Below, piece by piece: positions 36,448 to 44,817 of a stretch of DNA of 64,000 bases; within the stretch, counting starts at the first letter, position 1; the number at the start of each line of letters is the position of its first letter. The translations under genes were made by a program, and so were the position numbers. The DNA lies in the NCBI RefSeq assembly GCF_024199945.1, contig NZ_JANADP010000001.1, positions 6,448,001 through 6,512,000 on the forward strand. Reading direction: 5' to 3'. The DNA is from Bradyrhizobium sp. CCGUVB4N (lineage in GTDB: Bacteria > Pseudomonadota > Alphaproteobacteria > Rhizobiales > Xanthobacteraceae). A model generated the notes under the pieces. That model did not search any database and had not been told where the DNA came from. It saw only the letters and a list, made by a program, of their open reading frames with translations.

Positions 36448-38793
36448 TTGTTCGAAGTGGTCCGACCGCTTTTGCGCCACCGCTCAGCGTTGACTGGAAC
36501 GCTCGTCCTCCTGTCGTCTGCCTTCCTGCTGACAGCGTGCATCGTCACCGCCGACCAGTCGGTCGAGGCGGACCCGAAGGACCCGCGCGCACAGGACCTT
36601 GTCGACAAGATCCGTGGCATCGATCTCCAGCCCCGGCAACCTGCGGATGCAGGGGCAACGGGTGTCGGCCAGCCGAGATCGTCGAAACCTGCGATCTATC
36701 TGAGCGATGGTGCGCCGCAAGGCGGCGCGCTGGCCGAGCGCGATGATGGCGGCGGCAGCGGATACGACCTCAATTTCGAGAATGCGCCGGTCGCGACCGT
36801 GGCCAAGGTCATCCTCGGCGACGTCCTCAATGTCGGCTACACGATCGATCCCCGCGTACAGGGCACCGTGACGCTCGCCTCGGTGCGCCCGGTTCCGAAG
36901 GCGGACGCGATCTACGTTTTGGAGAATGCGCTGCGCATGTCCGGCGTGGCGCTGGTGCGCGACCGCACCGGCTATCGTCTGCTGCCGGCGCCGGAAGCCG
37001 GCCCCGGCGGCATCGACCGCTCGGCCAGCACCGAAGCCGGCCAGGGCATCACGGTCGTGCCGCTGCGCTACACGTCGGCGCAAAACATCTTCAAGCTGCT
37101 CGATGCTTTCGGCGTGAAGGCCTCGACCATGCGCCCCGACAATTCCCGCAACACGCTGATCGTGAGCGGCAGCGGCACGGATCGGGCGACCGCGGTTGAC
37201 ACAATTCTGTCATTCGACGCCGACTGGATGCGTGGACAATCGGTCGGCATCTTCCCGGTGCGCAATTCTGCCCCCGAACCTGTGATCTCCGAGATCGAGA
37301 AGATCATGGATTCCGGCGAAGGCGGCATGGGCCAGAACGTCATCAAGCTCCAGCCGATCGCGCGGCTCAACTCGATCCTCGTGGTGAGCCAGAAGCCGGA
37401 ATATCTGAAGCGCGCACAGACCTGGATTGCGCGGCTCGACCGTTCCGATACCGATGGCGTGAACCTGAAATCCTATCCACTGCGCTACGGCAATTCCAAG
37501 GTGGTCGTCGCGCTGTTGAACGACATGTTGTTCAACCAGAGCTCGGCGAGCAACTCGTCGCTCGACAGCGCGTCGAGCCAGGTCGCTCCCGGCGCGGGTC
37601 TCACGACGTCGACCTCAACCAATCCTATCGCCTCGCTGAGCGCACTGCCGACCGCCGCTTCAGGCGCCGCAACGCCGGTGACCGGACCGGCGGGCTCAGC
37701 GCTAGGTGCCCGCGCCGCTCCGGCGGCAGTCGCGACGCCGGCGCAGGACAACAACAACTTCGGTAGCCCCAACGGCAATGGCGCGAAATCCGGCGTCAAC
37801 GGCATCCTGCAGAACGTGCGGATCACCGCCGACGTCACCAACAATGCCGTTCTCGTCTATGCCAACCAGGACGCGCAGCGTATCGTCGAGCAGACCATCC
37901 GCCAGATCGACAGGCCGCAGCGCCAGATCGCGATCGAGGCGACGATCGCCGAGGTGACGCTGAACGACCAGTTGAATTACGGCGTGCAATTCTTCCTGGC
38001 GAGCCAGAAGGGCTCGGTCTCCAACGTCATCTCCGGTGTCAGCAATGCCGCTACGGTCGGCAGCGGTGCCGTCGAAGCGGCGTCCAACGCCGTCAACGCC
38101 GCCTCCGGCGCGCTGCTGGGACGCGTCTTGCCGGGCTTCAACTTCCTGATCGGCTCGGAAAACTCGCCGCGCGTCATTCTCGACGCGCTGCACGGCGTCA
38201 CCGACGTCAAGGTGTTGTCGAACCCGTCGCTGGTGGTGCTGGACAACCAGGCCGCGACCTTGCAGGTCGGCGATCAGGTGCCGTTCTCGACCGGCACCGC
38301 GACGGTGCTGACCGCCAACAACACCGTCGTCAACACCATCGACTACAAGAACACCGGCATCATCCTGCGCGTGCTGCCGCGCGCCAATGCCAACGGCAAC
38401 GTCGTGCTCGATATCGAGCAGGAGATCTCGAGCGTGGCCGCCGGCAGCGCGAACTCGCTGACGCCGACGATCTCGCAGCGCCGGGTCAAGAGCTCGATCG
38501 CGGTGACGAGCGGTCAGACCGTGCTCCTCGCCGGCCTGATCAGCGAGACCGAGAACAAGCAGCGCCAGGGTATTCCCGTCCTCGATTCCATTCCCGGCGT
38601 GGGCGACGCCTTCTCGCACCAGACCACCGCACGCGCCCGCACCGAGCTGATCCTGTTCATCCGCCCGACCGTCATCAAGGACGGCGTCGATGCCCATGTC
38701 ATCGCCGAGGAGATGCGCTCCAAGATGAACAGCCGCCTGGTCGGGACCAGCAATCCCGTGGTCACCGTCAGCCCGCCCAGGGCCGCGCGCTGA
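36448..38793 (+). CDS. gspD: Type II secretion outer-membrane secretin GspD
   Basis: About 781 residues. A lipoprotein-type signal ends LLTAC with Cys near residue 31. N0 (DLNFENAPVATVAKVILGDVL), N1-N3 modules and a Ser/Ala/Gly-rich insert around residues 360-440 precede the secretin core, which has VLSNPSLVVLDNQAATLQVGDQVPF and LLAGLISETENKQRQGIPVLDSIPGVG. The start is not certain: TTG 36448 follows GGTAGG and leaves a complete signal; GTG 36457 is an alternative. It forms the outer-membrane channel. The lipobox suggests self-piloting to the outer membrane. Confidence 0.92.
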   Translation: MFEVVRPLLRHRSALTGTLVLLSSAFLLTACIVTADQSVEADPKDPRAQDLVDKIRGIDLQPRQPADAGATGVGQPRSSKPAIYLSDGAPQGGALAERDDGGGSGYDLNFENAPVATVAKVILGDVLNVGYTIDPRVQGTVTLASVRPVPKADAIYVLENALRMSGVALVRDRTGYRLLPAPEAGPGGIDRSASTEAGQGITVVPLRYTSAQNIFKLLDAFGVKASTMRPDNSRNTLIVSGSGTDRATAVDTILSFDADWMRGQSVGIFPVRNSAPEPVISEIEKIMDSGEGGMGQNVIKLQPIARLNSILVVSQKPEYLKRAQTWIARLDRSDTDGVNLKSYPLRYGNSKVVVALLNDMLFNQSSASNSSLDSASSQVAPGAGLTTSTSTNPIASLSALPTAASGAATPVTGPAGSALGARAAPAAVATPAQDNNNFGSPNGNGAKSGVNGILQNVRITADVTNNAVLVYANQDAQRIVEQTIRQIDRPQRQIAIEATIAEVTLNDQLNYGVQFFLASQKGSVSNVISGVSNAATVGSGAVEAASNAVNAASGALLGRVLPGFNFLIGSENSPRVILDALHGVTDVKVLSNPSLVVLDNQAATLQVGDQVPFSTGTATVLTANNTVVNTIDYKNTGIILRVLPRANANGNVVLDIEQEISSVAAGSANSLTPTISQRRVKSSIAVTSGQTVLLAGLISETENKQRQGIPVLDSIPGVGDAFSHQTTARARTELILFIRPTVIKDGVDAHVIAEEMRSKMNSRLVGTSNPVVTVSPPRAAR

Positions 38794-38797
38794 CGGC

Positions 38798-39394
38798 GTG
38801 ACCGGGGAAGATGCGCATGACGGGATAAGCGCCCCGCTGGCCCTCAGCCTCGCGCTGCTCGTCGCCGTGTTCGCAAGCCTCGTCACGGCCCCCGCCGCGG
38901 AAGGCCTCTATGGCGCGTTCCTGGCCGCTCTGATGCTCGCCATCGCCACGAACGATGCCCGCCATTACCTGATCCCGAACGAGCTGACCGGGGCCGCGTT
39001 CGCGCTCGCCCTGCTCCGCGCTGCCGCTGCCGTGCCCGATGCGGGCGCCCAGGCGCTGCTCTGGCCGGTCGCGCGCGCCGTGGCTGTGGCGCTTCCGCTG
39101 CTGCTGCTGATGCTGGCCTACCGGTACTGGCGCGGCCGCGACGGGCTCGGGCTCGGCGACGTCAAGCTCGCCGCCGTCAGCGGGGCCTGGCTCGATCTTG
39201 CGACGGTGGCGGCGGTGATCGAGCTCGCGGCGCTGCTGGCGATCGGCGCCTATCTCGCCAACGCCGCATTGCAGCGAAAACCGCTGCGCGGGACCGCTTT
39301 CCTGCCGTTCGGACTGTTTTTGGCGCCATCGATCTGGATCGGGTGGCTGGGCGAGACCTGGTATCTGAACTGGCTCGGCGGCTGGGCTGGCTAA
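38798..39394 (+). CDS. gspO: Short prepilin peptidase (A24 family, GspO-like)
   Basis: 198 residues with about six membrane segments. The two catalytic aspartates are visible as D53 in TNDARHYLIPNELTG and D121 in GLGLGDVKLAA. The N-terminal methyltransferase/zinc domain of classical PilD/GspO (about 80 residues) is missing, as in the CpaA/TadV type. The gene starts with GTG four bases after gspD and surely belongs to this transcript. It would cut the leaders of the G, H, I, J and K pseudopilins; N-methylation would need another enzyme or be absent. Confidence 0.85.
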   Translation: MTGEDAHDGISAPLALSLALLVAVFASLVTAPAAEGLYGAFLAALMLAIATNDARHYLIPNELTGAAFALALLRAAAAVPDAGAQALLWPVARAVAVALPLLLLMLAYRYWRGRDGLGLGDVKLAAVSGAWLDLATVAAVIELAALLAIGAYLANAALQRKPLRGTAFLPFGLFLAPSIWIGWLGETWYLNWLGGWAG

Positions 39395-39528
39395 AGCCCG
39401 GTGCGCTCAGGGTGAATCCCCAACGCGGCACAGGCGCGAGGCAACCGACCTCCTACCGTCGTCTACTGTGCGTGGGGTTGTTTTCGACCTTTTTGCCGAA
39501 GGCGTCCTGGAACCCCGGGCGACCGGCG

Positions 39529-40065
39529 TCAGCGCTCGCGGCTCGGCGCCCATTCCAGCGCCCGCAGGCGGGCCTGGGCGATCTCCCCGCGCGTCATCTT
39601 GGTGGTGACGGCGTCGCGGATCCGGGCCCGGGATTCCCGAACCCGCGGCGGCGACGCGGCGGTCGACAGGTTCAGCCATTTGGAGGCTTCGACGATGTCC
39701 TGCGGCACGCCCTGGCCGCGGTCGTAGAGCAGCCCCAGCGAATACTGCGCACGGGTATCGCCCTGCTCCGCCGCCCGCCGGTACCACATCGCGGCTTCCG
39801 TGTAGTTCTGCGGCACGCCGCGCCCGGTCTCGAACAGGAAGCCGAGATAGGACTGCGCCGCCACGTTGCCGCGCTCGGCGAGCGGGATGAAGACGCGGGA
39901 CGCCGTGACATAGTCCTGCCGCTTGAGGGCGGAGATGCCCTGGCCGAGGGATTGGGCGTGGACCTGTCCGCCCGCGAGCAGCAGCACGGCGAACACCGCC
40001 GCCACGGCGCCCCGCTTCCAGTCATCGCCAAGCACCAGCAAGATCCTCTCCGCGCGATCGGCCAC
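39529..40065 (-). CDS. Secreted Sel1-repeat (TPR-like) protein
   Basis: 178 residues. A signal peptide (GAVAAVFAVLLLAGGQVHA) precedes two clear Sel1 repeats: NVAAQSYLGFLFETGRGVPQ and TRAQYSLGLLYDRGQGVPQD, each followed by the A-x-W-x3-A helix end. The start is GTG at 40065. Such proteins scaffold protein contacts in the periplasm. It is convergent with the prepilin peptidase and diverges from the WbqC-like gene; no function can be given beyond that. Confidence 0.75.
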   Translation of the reverse strand: MADRAERILLVLGDDWKRGAVAAVFAVLLLAGGQVHAQSLGQGISALKRQDYVTASRVFIPLAERGNVAAQSYLGFLFETGRGVPQNYTEAAMWYRRAAEQGDTRAQYSLGLLYDRGQGVPQDIVEASKWLNLSTAASPPRVRESRARIRDAVTTKMTRGEIAQARLRALEWAPSRER

Positions 40066-40269
40066 TGTCGCATCGACCCATGTTCATCCCGGATGACCCG
40101 CACCGTAGTCGCCGCGTGCCGGAAAATCCATAGCAAGGCGGACCCACACCGCGGGCTTGTTCGGGCGCAACCACCGGGATGCCGTCGTGCTCCGTAACAA
40201 TGGGGAGTGAATTCATCGCGCAGCCACTGTAAACACGGTCCTGATGCAACTGCCCCAGAAGCCATAGCT

Positions 40270-40974
40270 GTGCGAATTTCGATTATCCAATCCTGCTACA
40301 TTCCCTGGAAAGGCTTCTTCGACCTGATCGGGCAATGCGACGAATACGTGATCTTCGATCGCATGCAATATGTGAAGCGGCACTGGCACAACCGCAACCG
40401 GATCAAGACCGCCAGCGGCGTCGAATGGTTGACGATTCCCGTCGTGACCAAGGGACGGTTCGACCAGCCGATCGACGAGGTCGAGATCGAAAAGCCGTGG
40501 GCCGAGAAACACTGGCGAACGCTGGAGCTCGCCTATCGTCGCGCGCCATTCTTCGACACATACGCGCCCGCGGTCCGCGCCTGGTACGAGCGCGCCGACA
40601 AGGAGGAACGGCTCACCAACGTCAACGAGCTGTTCACACGCGAGATCGCAAGCCTGCTCGGGCTGACCACGCGAATTGTCAGGGACACGGCCTATCCGGC
40701 GGAGGGCGTGAAAACGGCGCGGCTGCTCGCGATCGCACAGGCCGCCGGCGCCGACTGCTATCTCAGCGGCCCTTCAGCACGCGCTTATTTCGACGAGTCC
40801 CTGTTCGCCACCGCCGGAATCGCCACGGAATGGATGAGCTACCAGGGCTACCTCGAGTATCCGCAGCTCCATGGCGCGTTTGAACACGGCGTGTCGGTGC
40901 TCGACCTGCTGTTCCACACCGGCACTGACGCTGCTCGCTATATCCAGCGTTCGGCGTCCCTACCGTTGCCCTGA
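40270..40974 (+). CDS. WbqC-family protein
   Basis: About 234 residues. The N-terminus RISIIQSCYIPWKGFFDLIGQCDEYVIFDRMQYVKRHWHNRNRIK is a textbook match to the WbqC pattern (I-Q-x-x-Y-x-P-x-x-G with D-x-x-Q/M-Y-x-x-x-x-W-x-N-R). The central VYLSG-type motif appears as CYLSGPSARAYFDESLF. Members occur in O-antigen clusters and are thought to act in amide or amino-sugar formation, but the activity is not established. A GTG at 40270 fits the family start; the open frame extends to 40207 with unrelated sequence. Confidence 0.8.
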   Translation: MRISIIQSCYIPWKGFFDLIGQCDEYVIFDRMQYVKRHWHNRNRIKTASGVEWLTIPVVTKGRFDQPIDEVEIEKPWAEKHWRTLELAYRRAPFFDTYAPAVRAWYERADKEERLTNVNELFTREIASLLGLTTRIVRDTAYPAEGVKTARLLAIAQAAGADCYLSGPSARAYFDESLFATAGIATEWMSYQGYLEYPQLHGAFEHGVSVLDLLFHTGTDAARYIQRSASLPLP

Positions 40975-40990
40975 CTGGCCTCCAGACACG

Positions 40991-41025
40991 AAAGGGCTCC
41001 GAATGACGCTTCGCTCGGAGCCCTC
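40991..41025. terminator. Bidirectional hairpin terminator
   Basis: A perfect 9-base stem GGGCTCCGA...TCGGAGCCC (40994-41002 with 41015-41023) with a 12-base loop lies between two convergent genes. On the minus strand it is followed by TTT. Confidence 0.75.
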
Positions 41026-41044
41026 GTCGGTGTGGAGGTATTGC

Positions 41045-41965
41045 CTATTTCAGCGGGATTGCCGTCATCGTGCCGTCGCTTCCATTACCATTGAGCTGGT
41101 TGGTGGAGTAGGACGAAACGGTGCCAGAGACGCCCGTCGTATTGCCGGTGATCGCCGATTGACCGACCTGGACCGTGGTCGCGCCGCCGGAGTTGTTAAC
41201 GCCCGTGGCGTTGCTGTTGGCCTGCGTCCGCATGATCATGACGTTGGTCGTTCCGGCACTCGCTGTCGCTACGATACCGGAGAGCGTGTTGTTGCTAGCT
41301 ACGCTGTCCTCGATTGCAACCTTGACATTGCCGTTGCTTCCGTCTGCAGCAATACCGAACACGTTGCGATCGACCACGGCTTTGTTGATCGTGCCCGTGG
41401 CAGAGCCGCCTGAACCCGGGACGACGCGAATTCCCGCACCGGTGGAGCCCGTGCCATTGCCGAACACGGTCGTGCGGTCCACTAAAAACCCCACGCTCGT
41501 GGTCGCCTGAATCAGGATTCCCGACCCAGTGAAGCGTCGGATCACGCAATCCTCGACATGGAGGAAGCCACCCGAATTGAACAAGATGCCGTTGATGCCG
41601 GATCCAAGACCTTCGATATCGAGCCCCTTCAGGTAGAGGTAGTCAGTTGAAGCGCCCGCGAAGACGATGCCGTTGGTGCCCGAGACCAGAACGCCGGCAG
41701 TCCCCGCCTCGCAGGAAATCGTCAGCGATTTGGTGACGGTCACTGCACCGAACCCACCTGGATCCAGGCAGTTAATTTCGCCCGCCGGTGCGGTTTTCGA
41801 GATCGCGCCCGCGAAGGTCTTGCAGGGCGCCGTGCGGCTACAGGGATTGGCATCGTCACCGACGCCGGAGACCCAGGTTCGGGTCGCCTGGGCGTTGGCC
41901 GGTGCCGACGTTAGGACAGGCAGGAACAGTCCAATGGCCAAGGCCATCAAAGCAATACGACGCAT
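41045..41965 (-). CDS. Secreted right-handed beta-helix repeat protein
   Basis: 306 residues. A signal peptide (MRRIALMALAIGLFLPVLTSAPANA) is followed by WVSGVGDDANPCSRTAPCKTF, which in this family begins the parallel beta-helix, and by repeated coils such as NGILFNSGGFLHVEDCVIRRFTGSG. ATG 41965 follows GGGAGA and gives a clean signal peptide; the longer frame does not. Cysteines in the N-cap and at CEAGT suggest disulfides. No catalytic motif of pectate lyases is visible. It may bind or modify a polysaccharide at the cell surface. Confidence 0.78.
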   Translation of the reverse strand: MRRIALMALAIGLFLPVLTSAPANAQATRTWVSGVGDDANPCSRTAPCKTFAGAISKTAPAGEINCLDPGGFGAVTVTKSLTISCEAGTAGVLVSGTNGIVFAGASTDYLYLKGLDIEGLGSGINGILFNSGGFLHVEDCVIRRFTGSGILIQATTSVGFLVDRTTVFGNGTGSTGAGIRVVPGSGGSATGTINKAVVDRNVFGIAADGSNGNVKVAIEDSVASNNTLSGIVATASAGTTNVMIMRTQANSNATGVNNSGGATTVQVGQSAITGNTTGVSGTVSSYSTNQLNGNGSDGTMTAIPLK

Positions 41966-42552
41966 GGAATATCTCCCTAAGAAAAGTGAGCGTTTGTTGA
42001 CCAAGACGAGAGCCCCGAGCGATGTTCAAGGCTTGTTAAGCGTAGGACCAATGGGATAGGCGCTCAAACATCACTCATACTTGCTGTCACACGCGTAGGG
42101 CGCGCCGCCTCCAGACATCTTCCCGATGTTCGCAGATTTTCCGCCGCTGAGTTTTCGAACCGCGCCAAATCGTCGAACGATAGGCCGCGCGGTCCAGTAC
42201 CACAGTGACATAGTTCCGAAACCGCCCTGATAGGTCGGTTCGCCCCCCGGTAGAGGTTCAACGCATAAGCACGTTTTCTTTGTGAAAACTCCCCCTTTGG
42301 CGCCACCACGGACGAAAATGCGTCATATGACAAGTAGAACACGCCAAACAACAGCAGATTGAAGCAAGAACTCTAGCCAGAGTCGGAAAGGCGTGTCTTT
42401 GAGGGCGGCGATGAGGACCAGTTCATCAGTCGTGATCGGCGAGCCCCACGCCCTTGATCCTCAAAATAATTCCAGCGGCCGCATCAATCGTTGACGCGTT
42501 CCTCCCCACATCGCAATACTTGTCTAAGGCACTAGCGTGAGGTCCAGTAGCG
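41966..42552. other. Intergenic region of about 590 bases
   Basis: Between two divergent genes. It is lower in GC than the neighbours and shows no tRNA and no strong hairpin. A 95-codon open frame on the minus strand (42064-42351) has no ribosome-binding site and no recognisable motif, so I do not call it a gene. Confidence 0.5.
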
Positions 42553-43215
42553 ATGCAGAAGATCGTCATTTTCGGTATAGGCGAAATTGCCGAACTCGCC
42601 GATTTCTATTTCACGCATGATTCCGATTTGGAGGTTGCGGGCTTCACCGTAGATCAAGCCTACGTCAAGGATCCCATGTTTCGCGGGCGCCCGCTGGTAT
42701 CGTTCGAGAACGTGACACAGTCGTTTCCACCATCGGATTTTGGTTTTTTCGTTGCAGTGAGCTACTCGAAGCTCAACGAGTTGCGGGCATCCCGGGTCGC
42801 GGCTGCTCGCGCTGCCGGCTATCGGCTGGTCTCCTATGTGAGCAGCAATGCAACGACCTTTCGCGGCCTGGAGATCAGGGAGAACTGCTTTATTCTCGAG
42901 GACAATACCATCCAACCCTTTGCGCAGATCGGGGCCAACGTCACGTTGTGGAGCGGCAATCATATCGGTCATCATTCCGTGATTGAGGACGACGTTTTCA
43001 TTGCCTCGCATGTAGTCATTTCAGGCGGAGCAAGGATCGGTCAAGGAAGCTTCCTCGGCGTCAACGCTACCGTCCGCGATCACGTTACGATCGGCAAGAA
43101 ATGCGTGATCGGCGCGGGAGCGCTCGTGCTCGAGGATCAACCCGATCTTTCGGTCCTGGCGCCACGCGGCACTGAACGATCACCCGTCCCCAGCAACCGG
43201 CTTCGCCGCATTTGA
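42553..43215 (+). CDS. NeuD/PglD-family sugar O- or N-acetyltransferase
   Basis: 220 residues. An N-terminal Rossmann-like domain (IVIFGIGEIAELADFYFTHD) is joined to left-handed beta-helix hexapeptides (HIGHHSVIEDDVFIASHVVISGGARIG and VTIGKKCVIGAGALVL). This two-domain plan defines the PglD/NeuD group, which acetylates amino sugars or sialic acids. The motif GNHIGHHS contains the catalytic His. It is followed 14 bases later by the propeller gene. Confidence 0.85.
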   Translation: MQKIVIFGIGEIAELADFYFTHDSDLEVAGFTVDQAYVKDPMFRGRPLVSFENVTQSFPPSDFGFFVAVSYSKLNELRASRVAAARAAGYRLVSYVSSNATTFRGLEIRENCFILEDNTIQPFAQIGANVTLWSGNHIGHHSVIEDDVFIASHVVISGGARIGQGSFLGVNATVRDHVTIGKKCVIGAGALVLEDQPDLSVLAPRGTERSPVPSNRLRRI

Positions 43216-43229
43216 GAGACTGCCGAAAG

Positions 43230-44153
43230 ATGCGCTGGAAGAAACTCGGACGCGTTTTCGTCGCTAACGGCACCTCGGAGTGGGTCCACAGCCACGGCAT
43301 CGTTCCGATTGCGCGGGCGCTGGATGCGCATCGCTATAGAATTTATTTTAGTCCACGCGACCGGCAGAACCGGTCCAATGTGAGCTGGCTCGACCTTGAT
43401 ATTCGCGATCCGACCAAAGTCCTGCGGCTCTCGGAGCACCCACTCCTGTTGCCTGGACCGCTTGGAGGCTTCGACGACAGCGGGGCCATGGGGTGCTGGG
43501 TTGTCGAGCATGACGGTGTCGAGCGGCTTTATTATCAGGGCTGGATGCGCGGGGTGACCGTGAGCTTCTACGTCGCGGTCGGCGTGGCCGAACGTCCGGC
43601 CGGCAATCCGGATCGTCCCTTTGAACGAATCAGCGAAGGGCCAATTCTCGACCGTTGCCGCCAAGAGCCGATTTTCATCGCCGACCCTGCCGTCGTGATT
43701 GAGAATGGACATTGGCGAATGTGGTATCAGTCCGGGCGCCCATGGACGCGCCCGGCCGACGTCGCTCTGCCATCGTACGACATCCGCTATGCGCAGTCGG
43801 CCGACGGCTTGAACTGGAATCTGACGGGCATTCAGTCGCTAGCCTTCCAACATCCGGGCGAGGTGGCCATCGCTCGCTTCTGTCCCTTGAGGGAGCCCGA
43901 TGGAAGCTACAAGGCATGGTATTCATACCGAGCTAACGATTGGGGTTATCGCATCGGCTTCGCAACTTCGAGCGACGGCATTTCATGGACGCGTCGCGAC
44001 GAAGAGGCCGGCATCGAACGCGATGCCAGCTGGGAAGGCCCAATGATATGCTATCCGTTCGTGTTCGATACCGTCCTCGGCCGGATGATGCTGTACAATG
44101 GCGGACGCTATGGCGACGCCGGGTTCGGGATCGCGGTGCTGGAGCAGGATTGA
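43230..44153 (+). CDS. Five-bladed beta-propeller protein (GH43/GH32-like)
   Basis: 307 residues. Repeated blade edges such as FIADPAVVIENGHWRMWYQSG, YDIRYAQSADGLNWN, CPLREPDGSYKAWYSY and YRIGFATSSDGISWTRRDEE mark the glycosidase-like propeller seen in GH43/GH32/GH130 proteins. Conserved acids are present in ADPAV and in WEGPM. ATG 43230 lies shortly after the acyltransferase stop. Similar proteins sit next to polysaccharide genes; whether this one hydrolyses or transfers sugar is unknown. No signal peptide is seen, so it would act in the cytoplasm. Confidence 0.75.
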   Translation: MRWKKLGRVFVANGTSEWVHSHGIVPIARALDAHRYRIYFSPRDRQNRSNVSWLDLDIRDPTKVLRLSEHPLLLPGPLGGFDDSGAMGCWVVEHDGVERLYYQGWMRGVTVSFYVAVGVAERPAGNPDRPFERISEGPILDRCRQEPIFIADPAVVIENGHWRMWYQSGRPWTRPADVALPSYDIRYAQSADGLNWNLTGIQSLAFQHPGEVAIARFCPLREPDGSYKAWYSYRANDWGYRIGFATSSDGISWTRRDEEAGIERDASWEGPMICYPFVFDTVLGRMMLYNGGRYGDAGFGIAVLEQD

Positions 44154-44163
44154 CGCGGAAAAG

Positions 44164-44817
44164 TCAGATGTGCCTGACGATCATCGTGAATTCGTAAAGT
44201 CCGTAGTCCTGCAGCAGCGCCACTGCTCGCCCGTAGTGACGCAGGCAGTGCGAAAGCATCGCGCCGGGATCCGCGTAGTACAAGTTCGGCGACCGGCGCT
44301 CAGGGTCGCTTGACAGGCTGAGAACATTGAACGCGAAGCCGCCCCGCCCCGCCTTGGCTAGCGTCTCGATGGTCTCGTAGACGTAACGTTCCCAATTCTC
44401 CTGGAGCACATCACCCTTGACGTTGAAGATGCCGCTGGCCACGGCGAAATCCGCGACAGCGTGCGGTTCCGCGCCGACGTGCCACTGGCGGTCTGCTCCG
44501 TCGCCGTGGATTCGTCTCGCCTCTTCAATCATGGCTGGCGCGATATCGTAGCCGATAAACGGGCCGCGATGTCCGGCGTGGCGGAGGAAGCGCAGGAAGT
44601 CGCCATATCCGCAGCCCAAATCGAGAACCGAGCTCTCCGCGGAGCCATCCAGCAGCCGGAGAAATTGTTGATGCCGAAGGTCGTGAGAGGGCGCGCCGTT
44701 CCAATCCACGCCGCGCGGCGTCGCACCATGAACCTGGACCTTGGAGGTGTAATACGCAGCAACACTGCTCAAAATCGGAGATTCAGCGCTAACCGTCGTC
44801 ATAGGATTCTCCGACAC
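44164..44817 (-). CDS. SAM-dependent methyltransferase
   Basis: 217 residues. Motif I is SVLDLGCGYGDFLRFL (~residues 64-79), followed by GYDIAPAMIEEAR. A later block, VYETIETLAKAGRGGFAFNVLS, is typical of the Methyltransf_25-like group. Its GTG start overlaps the stop of the upstream glycosyltransferase by one base (TAGTG). Probably it methylates a sugar or a glycan end. Confidence 0.78.
   Translation of the reverse strand: MSENPMTTVSAESPILSSVAAYYTSKVQVHGATPRGVDWNGAPSHDLRHQQFLRLLDGSAESSVLDLGCGYGDFLRFLRHAGHRGPFIGYDIAPAMIEEARRIHGDGADRQWHVGAEPHAVADFAVASGIFNVKGDVLQENWERYVYETIETLAKAGRGGFAFNVLSLSSDPERRSPNLYYADPGAMLSHCLRHYGRAVALLQDYGLYEFTMIVRHI

Noticed and set aside
42064..42351. A 95-codon minus-strand frame in the intergenic region
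   Set aside because: No ribosome-binding site, no motif and composition unlike the neighbours; left as unexplained sequence.
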